From assembly GCA_020635205.1 (NCBI GenBank), contig JACKAE010000001.1, forward strand, positions 310,001-374,000: 64,000 bases of DNA. Direction: 5' to 3'. The notes under the pieces are model-generated. The model was not told the origin of the DNA. It made no database searches and saw nothing but the letters and a program-made list of their open reading frames with translations. This DNA comes from Ignavibacteria bacterium. Its GTDB lineage: Bacteria; Bacteroidota; Ignavibacteria; OLB7. Position numbers and translations under genes: made by a program. Of this stretch, positions 7,827 through 14,945 are shown piece by piece; position 1 is the first letter of the stretch; each line of letters starts with the position of its first letter.

Positions 7827-9899
7827 TTAACCGAGCATACTTAACTGACCACTTTCCTCCTCACTCCCTCCCTGAAGCTGGCGAGTAAATTCATCCTCGT
7901 CGATGATTGCAACGCCAAGTTTTACCCCCTTCTCCAGCTTCGATCCAGCCTTCTCTCCAGCCAAAATATAGTCTGTCTTCTTGCTCACACTCGAAGAAGT
8001 TTTTCCTCCACGTTTCTCGATCTCAGCCGCCGCCTCGTCTCGCGTAAAGTGCGCGAGCGTTCCAGTTAAGACAAATGTTTTATCCACAAAAAACTCATTC
8101 GACAGGTTGAGTGCAGGGGCTTCAACTTGTGGGTCTTCCGTGCGCACACCGGCATCCCGCAATCGTTCAATCCGTTGGCGATTCTTCTCTTCGCTAAAGT
8201 AGTTCACAATCGACCCAGCAATGTGTGGACCGATTTCGTCGATCTCCTCAAGCTCTTCGGCAGTAGCTTCTGCAAGTTTGTCAATAGAACCAAACCTCCT
8301 CGCCAAGAGGCGCGCAACGGATGATCCAACGTGGCGGATGCCGAGACCAAAAATCAGTTGCCAGAGGAGACGATCTTTACTTTGCTCAATACCTGCGAGG
8401 AGGTTTTCCACCGATTTATCTCCCCACCTCTCCAGCGCAGCAATCTCATCTCGACGTTTGTGCAACTCGTAGATATCGGCAAAGTCAGCAAGCCATCCAA
8501 GCGTAACGAACTGATCGACAACTTTCTCTCCTAACCCTTCAATATCCATCGCTCCACGCGACGCGAAGTGTTCAATACGTCCACGCAACTGCCATGGGCA
8601 CTCAGCGTGAACGCAGAAGTAATTCACCTCTTCTTCCGGGCGAACAAGTGTCGACTCAACCGGACAAGGGCAGATGGTAGGGAAGTGATAGGGTTCAGCC
8701 TGCGGACTACGATCCTCAAGGACAACTTGGTTAACCTTCGGAATAACATCCCCCCCTTTCTCAATCTCAACCGTATCTCCTATCCGTACATCAAGCTCGG
8801 CAATAAAGTCGGCATTGTGGAGCGTGGCACGGCTAACGGTGGAACCTGCAAGGAAAACCGGCTCAAGCTCAGCAACAGGAGTAACCCGTCCTGACCGACC
8901 GACCTGGATGGTAATATCGTTGAGTTTTGTTCTCGCACTCCACGTCTCAAACTTCCAAGCCATCGCCCAGCGTGGTGACTTTGCGATCTGCCCTAACTCT
9001 TCCTGTTGTGCTAACGAATCAACTTTCACCACAACGCCATCAATTTCATACGGAAGACTTTCGCGACGCTCACCCCAAATTTGCCAGTAGCTCAGCACCT
9101 GATCGATTGTACGGCAACGTTCCGCATTTGGGTTAACTGCAAAGCCAAGCTGACTAAGGAGATCGAGGTTTTCGTGGTGTGATTGCAGTCGCACATCATC
9201 CGTCCAGAGATAGTAGAGGAAGATGTTTAGAGGACGTTCGGCAACAAGTTTGGAGTCGAGCATCTTCAGCGAACCGGCGGTAGAATTGCGCGGATTAGCA
9301 AACGTCTTCTCCCCTCGGCTCTCACGTTCACGATTCATCGCATTGAACGCCTCCACATTCATGTAAACTTCCCCTCTAACCTCGAAGTTCCGAAGCGGAA
9401 CTCCATCAACCTCAACGTCGCGAACTCGCAGCGGGAGCGATTGAATTGTTCTCAAGTTCTGCGTAATCTCATCCCCCTGCTCCCCATTCCCCCTGGTAAC
9501 ACCTCGAACGAAGAGTCCTTCTTCGTAGACCAGGCTTACGGCCACTCCATCAATTTTCAACTCTGCCACATACTCAAACGGTTCTTCACCGAGTCCCTCA
9601 CGAACGCGGCGATCGAACTCCCGCGCATCCTCTTCCGAATAGGTGTTAGCAAGAGAGAGCATCGGGCGGGCGTGCGGTATTGTTGGGAACTCATTCGAGA
9701 GATCGCTTCCCACACGTTGCGTGGGCGAGTCTATCGTTACCAATTCAGGATACTGCCGTTCAAGCTCCTGAAGTTCTTCCAACATTGCATCAAACTCACG
9801 ATCGCTAATCGCTGGATCGTTCAACACATAGTATCGATAGTTGTGTTCCTGAAGCTGCTCACGCAGCAAACGCGCACGTTCTGAGAGACTCGGCATCAT
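7827..9899 (-). CDS. ligA: NAD-dependent DNA ligase
   Basis: This 690-residue protein has the full LigA architecture: Ia domain, adenylation domain with the AMP-accepting lysine K115 in ELKIDG, OB fold (GRVTPVAELEPVFLAGSTV), Cys4 zinc finger, helix-hairpin-helix repeats (EEIDEIGPHIAGSIVNYF) and a C-terminal BRCT domain (FVDKTFVLTGTLAHFTRDEA). It seals nicks in replication and repair using NAD+. The first zinc pair is C410-P-C412, with one residue between the cysteines where the family normally has CxxC; the second pair is C429/C434. The start could be at 9899 or at the next codon (both Met). It stands alone between tolC and the divergent FkbM gene. Confidence 0.97.
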   Translation of the reverse strand: MMPSLSERARLLREQLQEHNYRYYVLNDPAISDREFDAMLEELQELERQYPELVTIDSPTQRVGSDLSNEFPTIPHARPMLSLANTYSEEDAREFDRRVREGLGEEPFEYVAELKIDGVAVSLVYEEGLFVRGVTRGNGEQGDEITQNLRTIQSLPLRVRDVEVDGVPLRNFEVRGEVYMNVEAFNAMNRERESRGEKTFANPRNSTAGSLKMLDSKLVAERPLNIFLYYLWTDDVRLQSHHENLDLLSQLGFAVNPNAERCRTIDQVLSYWQIWGERRESLPYEIDGVVVKVDSLAQQEELGQIAKSPRWAMAWKFETWSARTKLNDITIQVGRSGRVTPVAELEPVFLAGSTVSRATLHNADFIAELDVRIGDTVEIEKGGDVIPKVNQVVLEDRSPQAEPYHFPTICPCPVESTLVRPEEEVNYFCVHAECPWQLRGRIEHFASRGAMDIEGLGEKVVDQFVTLGWLADFADIYELHKRRDEIAALERWGDKSVENLLAGIEQSKDRLLWQLIFGLGIRHVGSSVARLLARRFGSIDKLAEATAEELEEIDEIGPHIAGSIVNYFSEEKNRQRIERLRDAGVRTEDPQVEAPALNLSNEFFVDKTFVLTGTLAHFTRDEAAAEIEKRGGKTSSSVSKKTDYILAGEKAGSKLEKGVKLGVAIIDEDEFTRQLQGGSEEESGQLSMLG

Positions 9900-10102
9900 C
9901 GATTAACTATTCTTCCAATAAAAGAGTTTGCGAAATGAGAGCATTGGGTGGCAAGATACAGAGGTTGGAGGGAGTGGTGGACACGACCTACACTCTTCAA
10001 AAAAGAATTGACATTGGATGCTAATCCACACGAAATACCTGCACAAAAATCAATAGGTTTGTTCACTTTTACTGTATACAACAAACAGATACGCATCCGT
10101 CG

Positions 10103-10981
10103 ATGACAGCTCTACTTCATTCTCTCATTCGCTTCTATTGCTCACGTAGCCCCGTCGAATTCGGCAAAGGACGCCTGCAAAAGATTGGGCGTCACTTTCT
10201 TCGCGACAAAACTCTTCAGGTTCCGACTCGACATGGTATTAAGGTAGAGATCACTCTGCCGGAAGATGCTGGATGGGAGATGTTATACTACCGGCGGACA
10301 TTTGAAACAGGAACAACTGAGGCGTTCGCCCAACTTCTTCGGCATGATGACGTGTTCATCGATATTGGAGCGAATATTGGTTGGTACTCACTAATTGCTT
10401 CGAAGCTCTCCCCGAATGGTGTTATCCACGCTTTTGAACCAGTCCCATTCATCTTTAACAAGATGAAGAGGAATTGGGAGCTGAATGGTTTTCAGAATGA
10501 GATTCACTTCAACAATCTCGCTTTAGGGGAGGATGAAAATGGGGAGATTACGATCTATACATTTGAAGGACTCTATCACGGCCACAGTTCTCTTTCAACT
10601 CTTAATCGCGAGGACTACAAAGCATCAACCGTACCGATGACAACTTTGGATCACTACATTGCGGAACATCAGGTTGACCGTATTGATCTCATCAAAATGG
10701 ACACTGAGGGAGCGGAACTTCAGGTACTTCACGGTGCAACGGCACTTCTGGAGCATGACGTTCCTCCAATCTGGGTGATTGAATTAAATACAGAGACCAG
10801 TGAGAGCTTTGGACATACTCCAGCAGATGTTCTCGATTTTATTGCCGCTCGCAATGACTATCACTTCTACCGAGTAGAACGTGGGTGGGGAGCAGTAAGC
10901 CGGATGTCTTCGACTCATGATTATCGGAATGGAGACAATGCAATCTGTATTCCACGAGTGCGCGATTATATTCGCCTGTAA
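10103..10981 (+). CDS. FkbM family methyltransferase
   Basis: This 292-residue SAM-dependent methyltransferase has motif I FIDIGANIGWYSLIASK, the acidic VIHAFEPVP after strand 2, and the late LIKMDTEGAELQVLHGA segment that defines the FkbM family. About 85 residues precede the catalytic core. FkbM proteins O-methylate sugars, polyketides or peptides; the acceptor cannot be inferred, since no glycan cluster is adjacent. There is no clear Shine-Dalgarno site before ATG 10103. The stop codon overlaps the strong hairpin at 10981-11021. The 203 bases upstream, shared with the divergent ligA, show no clear promoter match. Confidence 0.88.
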   Translation: MTALLHSLIRFYCSRSPVEFGKGRLQKIGRHFLRDKTLQVPTRHGIKVEITLPEDAGWEMLYYRRTFETGTTEAFAQLLRHDDVFIDIGANIGWYSLIASKLSPNGVIHAFEPVPFIFNKMKRNWELNGFQNEIHFNNLALGEDENGEITIYTFEGLYHGHSSLSTLNREDYKASTVPMTTLDHYIAEHQVDRIDLIKMDTEGAELQVLHGATALLEHDVPPIWVIELNTETSESFGHTPADVLDFIAARNDYHFYRVERGWGAVSRMSSTHDYRNGDNAICIPRVRDYIRL

Positions 10982-11021
10982 AAGGAAGGGACTTGAGTAA
11001 TGAACTCAAGTCCCTTCCTTT
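10981..11021. terminator. Bidirectional hairpin between convergent genes
   Basis: A perfect 18-bp stem (arms 10981-10998 and 11004-11021) with loop AATGA has A-rich and T-rich ends, so it can act on both strands. It begins in the stop codon of the FkbM gene and separates it from the convergent lipoprotein gene. Confidence 0.85.
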
Positions 11022-11057
11022 CAGCTCTGAAACCTCAGAGCGATTTCGAACTTACTT

Positions 11058-12464
11058 CTATTGAGCTATGTTAACAGAAGAAAGACCCAGATCGGTTTTC
11101 TCTTCTTCAATACGCCTTAAATCCTCTTCTCCATTACACTGCTCAACTCCATGAGGCACATTGAAGTCACGAGTGATTTGCCCACGACATCCCGGAGTTG
11201 CACCATAGTCAGACCCACGAATTGTCGTTCCATTCTTTCCACCATCCAGCAAGACCTGCACTCCACGGAGAGCATCTCCATTTCCGCTCACACGAACAGT
11301 GCCGCCACCACCGCCGCCACCTGTACCAACATCTTTATGCTCGACATCATTATAGCTATCGCCACCATTCCCACCTGAAACATCGATATTAATTCCTTCG
11401 CTGATGCGTTGCACCAGAAGAGCAACGGTGCCACCAGCTCCGCCACCACTTCCACCATCATAGTTCGATCTCTCTGCATCCTCTCCACGAGAACGAATTG
11501 TATGTCCATTACAAACTACTTGGGAAGCCTGAATCAAGATAATACCACCACCATTTCCACCATCACTGCTGGTACTGTTGTTCGTATGTCCCGCACCACC
11601 ACCGCCACCCAAGAACAAGCGTTGAATGCGTCCGGTGTTATCGAGAGCATGTCCTCCTAAACCCTGAGCAATCTGATAATCACCACTATATCTGGGATGT
11701 TGGTACGAGTATCCACCATTTCCACCACAACCGCTGTTAGCACCACCACCACCACCACCATTGTGGTTTCCACCACCACCACCACCATTTGCAGGAGCTC
11801 CTCGCCCTAACGTCCAAGCATCTAACCCAAAATCATGAATGCCCTCTCCTTTTTCGGAATGTTTTTCTCCATCATTACTGACGTAGTCACCTTCGTAGTT
11901 TGGCACAACGCTTACTTGCTCATGTACAGCGCCACCTCGGAATCCAGATGCACTTGCATCAATATCGGCTGCCAAGGTAACCTTCCCAGAAGCTGATATG
12001 GCCACTACTCCTCCCTTTCTGCCATTCCATGGCCGAGAGGTTAAATCTGCGCTGACAGTCACATGGTTGTATTCAGGAACAAGAACCAACTGCACATTTC
12101 CACTCAGCATGTAGGTATTAACTAGATTGTTCTCCAACCAGATAGTATTCTCTTCTACATGTGAAACACGGTTGAATTCATATAATCCAGCACTTCCATA
12201 GTTTACAACTGTACCATATCGGGATGTATTGGAATTTTCAATCCTTGCGCCTTGCATCTGAATCACGAGTACTAAATCACCTCGTTTCCATCCTTCTACA
12301 TCATCAACCACAAACCCACAGTCAACCTTATCGAGAACAGCCGCATAGTGGTTGACAACTCCTGAAATTGAAGTTGGTGGTTCATAACGATGTGTACAGG
12401 CAGAAAGGCCTAATAGCAATAAAAGGAAGGGAAGAGCGAAGCGATAATAAGTAGACATGATCAT
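11058..12464 (-). CDS. Glycine-rich surface lipoprotein, unknown function
   Basis: This is a 468-residue protein with a lipoprotein signal (hydrophobic FLLLLLGL then lipobox LSAC, Cys at about 23). The N-terminal third (FVVDDVEGWKRGDLVLVIQMQGA, TIWLENNLVNTY) resembles an adhesin-like beta domain seen in Bacteroidota secreted proteins. From about residue 200 the sequence becomes very glycine-rich, with runs such as GGGGGGNHNGGGGGGANSGCGG and LFLGGGGGAGH, alternating with short beta-like stretches; this is compatible with a beta-helix or glycine-loop fold. It ends in a charged tail. The second Met (12458) could be the true start. No catalytic motif is seen. The gene stands alone, convergent with the FkbM gene. 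A role at the cell surface is an inference from the signal only. Confidence 0.75.
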   Translation of the reverse strand: MIMSTYYRFALPFLLLLLGLSACTHRYEPPTSISGVVNHYAAVLDKVDCGFVVDDVEGWKRGDLVLVIQMQGARIENSNTSRYGTVVNYGSAGLYEFNRVSHVEENTIWLENNLVNTYMLSGNVQLVLVPEYNHVTVSADLTSRPWNGRKGGVVAISASGKVTLAADIDASASGFRGGAVHEQVSVVPNYEGDYVSNDGEKHSEKGEGIHDFGLDAWTLGRGAPANGGGGGGNHNGGGGGGANSGCGGNGGYSYQHPRYSGDYQIAQGLGGHALDNTGRIQRLFLGGGGGAGHTNNSTSSDGGNGGGIILIQASQVVCNGHTIRSRGEDAERSNYDGGSGGGAGGTVALLVQRISEGINIDVSGGNGGDSYNDVEHKDVGTGGGGGGGTVRVSGNGDALRGVQVLLDGGKNGTTIRGSDYGATPGCRGQITRDFNVPHGVEQCNGEEDLRRIEEEKTDLGLSSVNIAQ

Positions 12465-12828
12465 ATTGAAAGTGTATGGTTAGGTAGATAAGCGTATATA
12501 AGTCATTTTCTATCCTCAAGCAAAAGAAATGAGTGGTGTTTCAAACAATCCATTCACACAGAACGATCCCCTCCTCCATCTTTTTCCTTAATCTTCTGTT
12601 GAGAGTTATCAATTTTTATGTAGAGCCCCTGTTAACAGAGACACGACCGATAGGCTGAATATCACAGTTTTAGGATTTTTTTGCTTGAAATACCAAGCAA
12701 TTCTTGCAAGATAAAGGAGCGCTAACCCCAAACCCAATAGGAGGAAACAAGAATGATATAGGGAAGTACCATTAAACTTCAAAAGTTCTCACTTTGATCT
12801 TTCCTCACACACCTTCTCAAAATCCTAT
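12465..12828. other. Intergenic stretch without a gene
   Basis: This is an AT-rich spacer between the divergent lipoprotein and secG genes. The only structure noted is a short inverted repeat TTGCTTG/CAAGCAA at 12681-12700. No open frame or RNA gene is supported. Confidence 0.6.
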
Positions 12829-12859
12829 TTTGTCACTCTTGAATCGTTGCATAACTTGG
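12829..12859 (+). promoter_or_regulatory. Bacteroidota-type promoter for secG
   Basis: TTTG (12829-12832), a 19-base spacer, then TAACTTGG (12852-12859). This matches the -33/-7 layout of FCB primary-sigma promoters, with one deviation in the -7 element. The secG start lies 46 bases downstream. Confidence 0.5.
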
Positions 12860-12904
12860 GGGTTCGCTTTTTGAGAAGATCTTTAATCCTAATTCAATAC
12901 AGCT

Positions 12905-13330
12905 ATGTTCTGGGTTATTCTGATTCTGGCATTGATTCTGTCAATTATGCTGATTGTCATGGTTCTCCTGCAACCAAGTAAGGGGGGAGGAATCACCGCT
13001 GCTTTCGGTGGAATTGGTGGAACTATCGGCTCCACGTTCGGTCAACGCCGTACACTTGAAGCACTCGGGAAGTGGACAACCTACTTCGCAATTGGAATTG
13101 CAGTACTCTGCCTGATTGCCAACCTATTCTTTCTCCCTGCGGGGAGCAGCGATGGGGCAAGTCGTGCAATCACTCCGGGTGGTATTGCCCCTTCAGTTAC
13201 ACCAGCTCCAGGAGCTACACCAGCACCAACCGGAGAGACTGGCGCGACTGGAGAATCTTCTAATTCTTCGTCAGAGACTGCTCCAGCCACAGAGTCAGCA
13301 CCTGCGAGTGATGACAAGAGCGGAGAATAA
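12905..13330 (+). CDS. secG: Preprotein translocase subunit SecG
   Basis: This 141-residue protein has two membrane helices (residues about 2-22 and 57-77) joined by the conserved cytoplasmic loop VLLQPSKGGGITAAFGG...TFGQRRTLE, where QPSKGGG and the F/L-rich loop are the SecG signature. It belongs to the SecYEG channel and assists SecA-driven export. The C-terminal 60 residues are a low-complexity Pro/Thr/Ala/Ser tail (TPAPGATPAPTGETG), longer than in proteobacterial SecG but common in FCB bacteria. It is monocistronic, with its own promoter and a strong terminator 40 bases after the stop. Confidence 0.94.
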   Translation: MFWVILILALILSIMLIVMVLLQPSKGGGITAAFGGIGGTIGSTFGQRRTLEALGKWTTYFAIGIAVLCLIANLFFLPAGSSDGASRAITPGGIAPSVTPAPGATPAPTGETGATGESSNSSSETAPATESAPASDDKSGE

Positions 13331-13368
13331 GAACTCCCGCATACGATTTTCCGATTTCATAGTCGGAG

Positions 13369-13408
13369 AAGGCGACATCCACAAATTGCTGGATGTCGCC
13401 TTTTTTTT
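13369..13408 (+). terminator. Rho-independent terminator of secG
   Basis: An 11-bp perfect stem (GGCGACATCCA at 13371-13381 with TGGATGTCGCC at 13390-13400) has an 8-base loop and is followed by eight T (13401-13408). Confidence 0.95.
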
Positions 13409-13431
13409 CTTTTACCAATCCCTCACACCTC

Positions 13432-13462
13432 TTGACTCATTACTTTTTTTGGTGTAGCTTGC
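13432..13462 (+). promoter_or_regulatory. Probable promoter of lexA
   Basis: TTGA (13432-13435), a 19-base spacer, then TAGCTTGC (13455-13462), just after the secG terminator and 64 bases before lexA. The spacing is exact; the -7 element has the same TAnnTTG variant as the secG promoter. Confidence 0.4.
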
Positions 13463-13513
13463 GTGGTGTTCATGCGATGCCCGAAAGTTTCGGCCTCGCG
13501 TTCTTTCGACATC

Positions 13514-13527
13514 TATCATATATGATA
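13514..13527. promoter_or_regulatory. Palindrome overlapping the lexA start codon
   Basis: TATCATATATGATA is a perfect 14-base palindrome whose last base is the A of the lexA ATG. Its place suggests an operator, possibly for LexA autoregulation. It replaces any Shine-Dalgarno site. LexA binding is inference only, and an AT-rich coincidence is possible. Confidence 0.35.
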
Positions 13528-14177
13528 TGGAAGAGCTAACGCCACGACAGGAAAGTGTTCTCCGCTTTATCGAGAAATACTTCCGCCAACATCAACAACC
13601 CCCTACCGAGCGAGAAATCGCACGCCATTTTAGCATTAACCAGAGCGCAGCCCGCAAACACCTCAAAGCCTTAGAACGAAAAGGACGCCTGACCATGCGA
13701 CACGACGGACGAAGTCGTGGTATTCTCCTGAACTCCGTTGCCCCCTCAGTTCCAGTCCCTCTCGTTGGGTCAGTACAAGCCGGCACTCCTCTCTTAGCTG
13801 AGGAGAACATCGAAATGCACATGATGCTCGACCTGAATATGGTCGGCACCGAACAAACATTTTTGCTTCGGGTGAAAGGTGACTCAATGATTGAAGCCGG
13901 AATCTTCGAAGATGATCTCCTGTTAGTGCGCCGCGCTGAGTCGGCTCGCAGTGGAGAGATTGTAGTAGCACGCATTGGAGATGAGACAACGGTGAAACGA
14001 TTCTACGATATAGCCGGACGAATCTTCTTAGAACCGGCAAACAAAAACTACTCCCCAATCATGGTAGAAGAACCAGAAGATTTTCGCCTTGAAGGACGGG
14101 TAGTCGCGTTAATTCGCGACATGCGAAACTTAGAAGTAAAGAAACGCACCGTCAACGGTTTTGGCAGACCGTCGTAA
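13527..14177 (+). CDS. lexA: LexA repressor
   Basis: This 216-residue protein has an N-terminal winged helix (TPRQESVLRFIEKYFRQHQQPPTEREIARHF..SAARKHLKALERKG) and a C-terminal S24 peptidase domain. The self-cleavage bond is A85-G86 (SVQAGTP), the nucleophile is S120 in KGDSMIEAG and the general base is K157 in TTVKRFY. The autoproteolysis machinery is therefore intact. RecA-stimulated cleavage derepresses SOS genes. The gene lies directly upstream of an SRAP gene, which fits a DNA-damage locus. The start overlaps a 14-base palindrome; no other start fits the LexA N-terminus. Confidence 0.95.
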   Translation: MEELTPRQESVLRFIEKYFRQHQQPPTEREIARHFSINQSAARKHLKALERKGRLTMRHDGRSRGILLNSVAPSVPVPLVGSVQAGTPLLAEENIEMHMMLDLNMVGTEQTFLLRVKGDSMIEAGIFEDDLLLVRRAESARSGEIVVARIGDETTVKRFYDIAGRIFLEPANKNYSPIMVEEPEDFRLEGRVVALIRDMRNLEVKKRTVNGFGRPS

Positions 14178-14190
14178 TAGAGCCTTGATC

Positions 14191-14229
14191 CCAACCCTTT
14201 TTGAATTTTTCATTTTGAATTTTGAATTG
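14191..14229 (+). repeat. AT-rich dispersed repeat, single arm
   Basis: A copy of the family motif (CCAACCCTTTTTGAATTTTT, then two more TTTTGAATT units) fills the spacer between lexA and the SRAP gene. No left-arm partner was seen upstream. Confidence 0.75.
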
Positions 14230-14236
14230 ATCTCTC

Positions 14237-14902
14237 GTGTGCGGAAGATTTTCACTTGCCAGCGACTTGCAGGAGTTCTTAGAGCAGTTCAAACTTGAAT
14301 TGCCCGAAGAGCTTCTGCATCCACGACTTTATAACATTGCACCAAGCCAGCCAGTAGTTGGGTTGGTTGCCGATCCTGAACCACGCATTGAAGTGATGGA
14401 GTGGGGATTTGTTCCGTCGTGGGCGAAAGATGATGGGAAGTTCAAGCCAGTTATCAACGCCCGAGGTGAGTCGGTGGCGGAGAAACCATACTTCCGGGGA
14501 GCTTTTCGCAACTCACGCTGCGCAATTCTTGCCGATGGATTTTACGAGTGGAAGAGAGAGGGGAATGAGAAAAGACCTCACTGGATTACACTTGAGGATG
14601 GGGAAATCTTCGCAATGGCTGGAGTACAAAGCCACAGACATTCTCCCGACGGCTCAGAACATGTTACTTGTGCAATTATCACTACAACTCCAAACGAGTT
14701 GATGAAAGATATTCACAACCGAATGCCGGTGATCCTTCCAACCGAAGAGATTGGCATCTGGCTTGATAGGGAGACGCGGGCGCAGGATGCTGAGGGAATG
14801 CTCATCCCCTACCCAGCAGAGAAGATGAAAGCACGTGAGGTGAGTCAGTATGTGAACAATCCTCGGCATGGCTCAGCGCAATGTATTGCACCGGTTGAGT
14901 AA
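14237..14902 (+). CDS. SRAP domain protein (YedK/HMCES family)
   Basis: This 221-residue protein starts at GTG with the invariant MCGRF; after Met removal Cys2 is the residue that forms a thiazolidine crosslink with abasic sites in single-stranded DNA. Other family motifs are YNIAPSQPV, MEWGFVPSWAKD, INARGE, RCAILADGFYEWK (with the catalytic Glu), the PHWI histidine, and NRMPVIL near the C-terminus. It protects abasic sites during replication. It lies 59 bases downstream of lexA, with only a dispersed repeat between, so co-regulation by the SOS response is plausible. It converges on the oxidoreductase gene 43 bases away. Confidence 0.93.
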   Translation: MCGRFSLASDLQEFLEQFKLELPEELLHPRLYNIAPSQPVVGLVADPEPRIEVMEWGFVPSWAKDDGKFKPVINARGESVAEKPYFRGAFRNSRCAILADGFYEWKREGNEKRPHWITLEDGEIFAMAGVQSHRHSPDGSEHVTCAIITTTPNELMKDIHNRMPVILPTEEIGIWLDRETRAQDAEGMLIPYPAEKMKAREVSQYVNNPRHGSAQCIAPVE

Positions 14903-14945
14903 TGCTCTGTCTGGCTGGATTCTTTCACCACCACGTATACCAAGG

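Noticed and set aside
10981..11021. Possible third member of the palindromic element family (contains GGGAC/GTCCC)
   Set aside because: It has a 5-base loop, lacks the TAGGGACATG core, and sits between convergent genes. It is an ordinary terminator.
12681..12700. Inverted repeat TTGCTTG/CAAGCAA in the spacer before secG
   Set aside because: Only 7 bp, far from any start, and no second copy; chance is likely.
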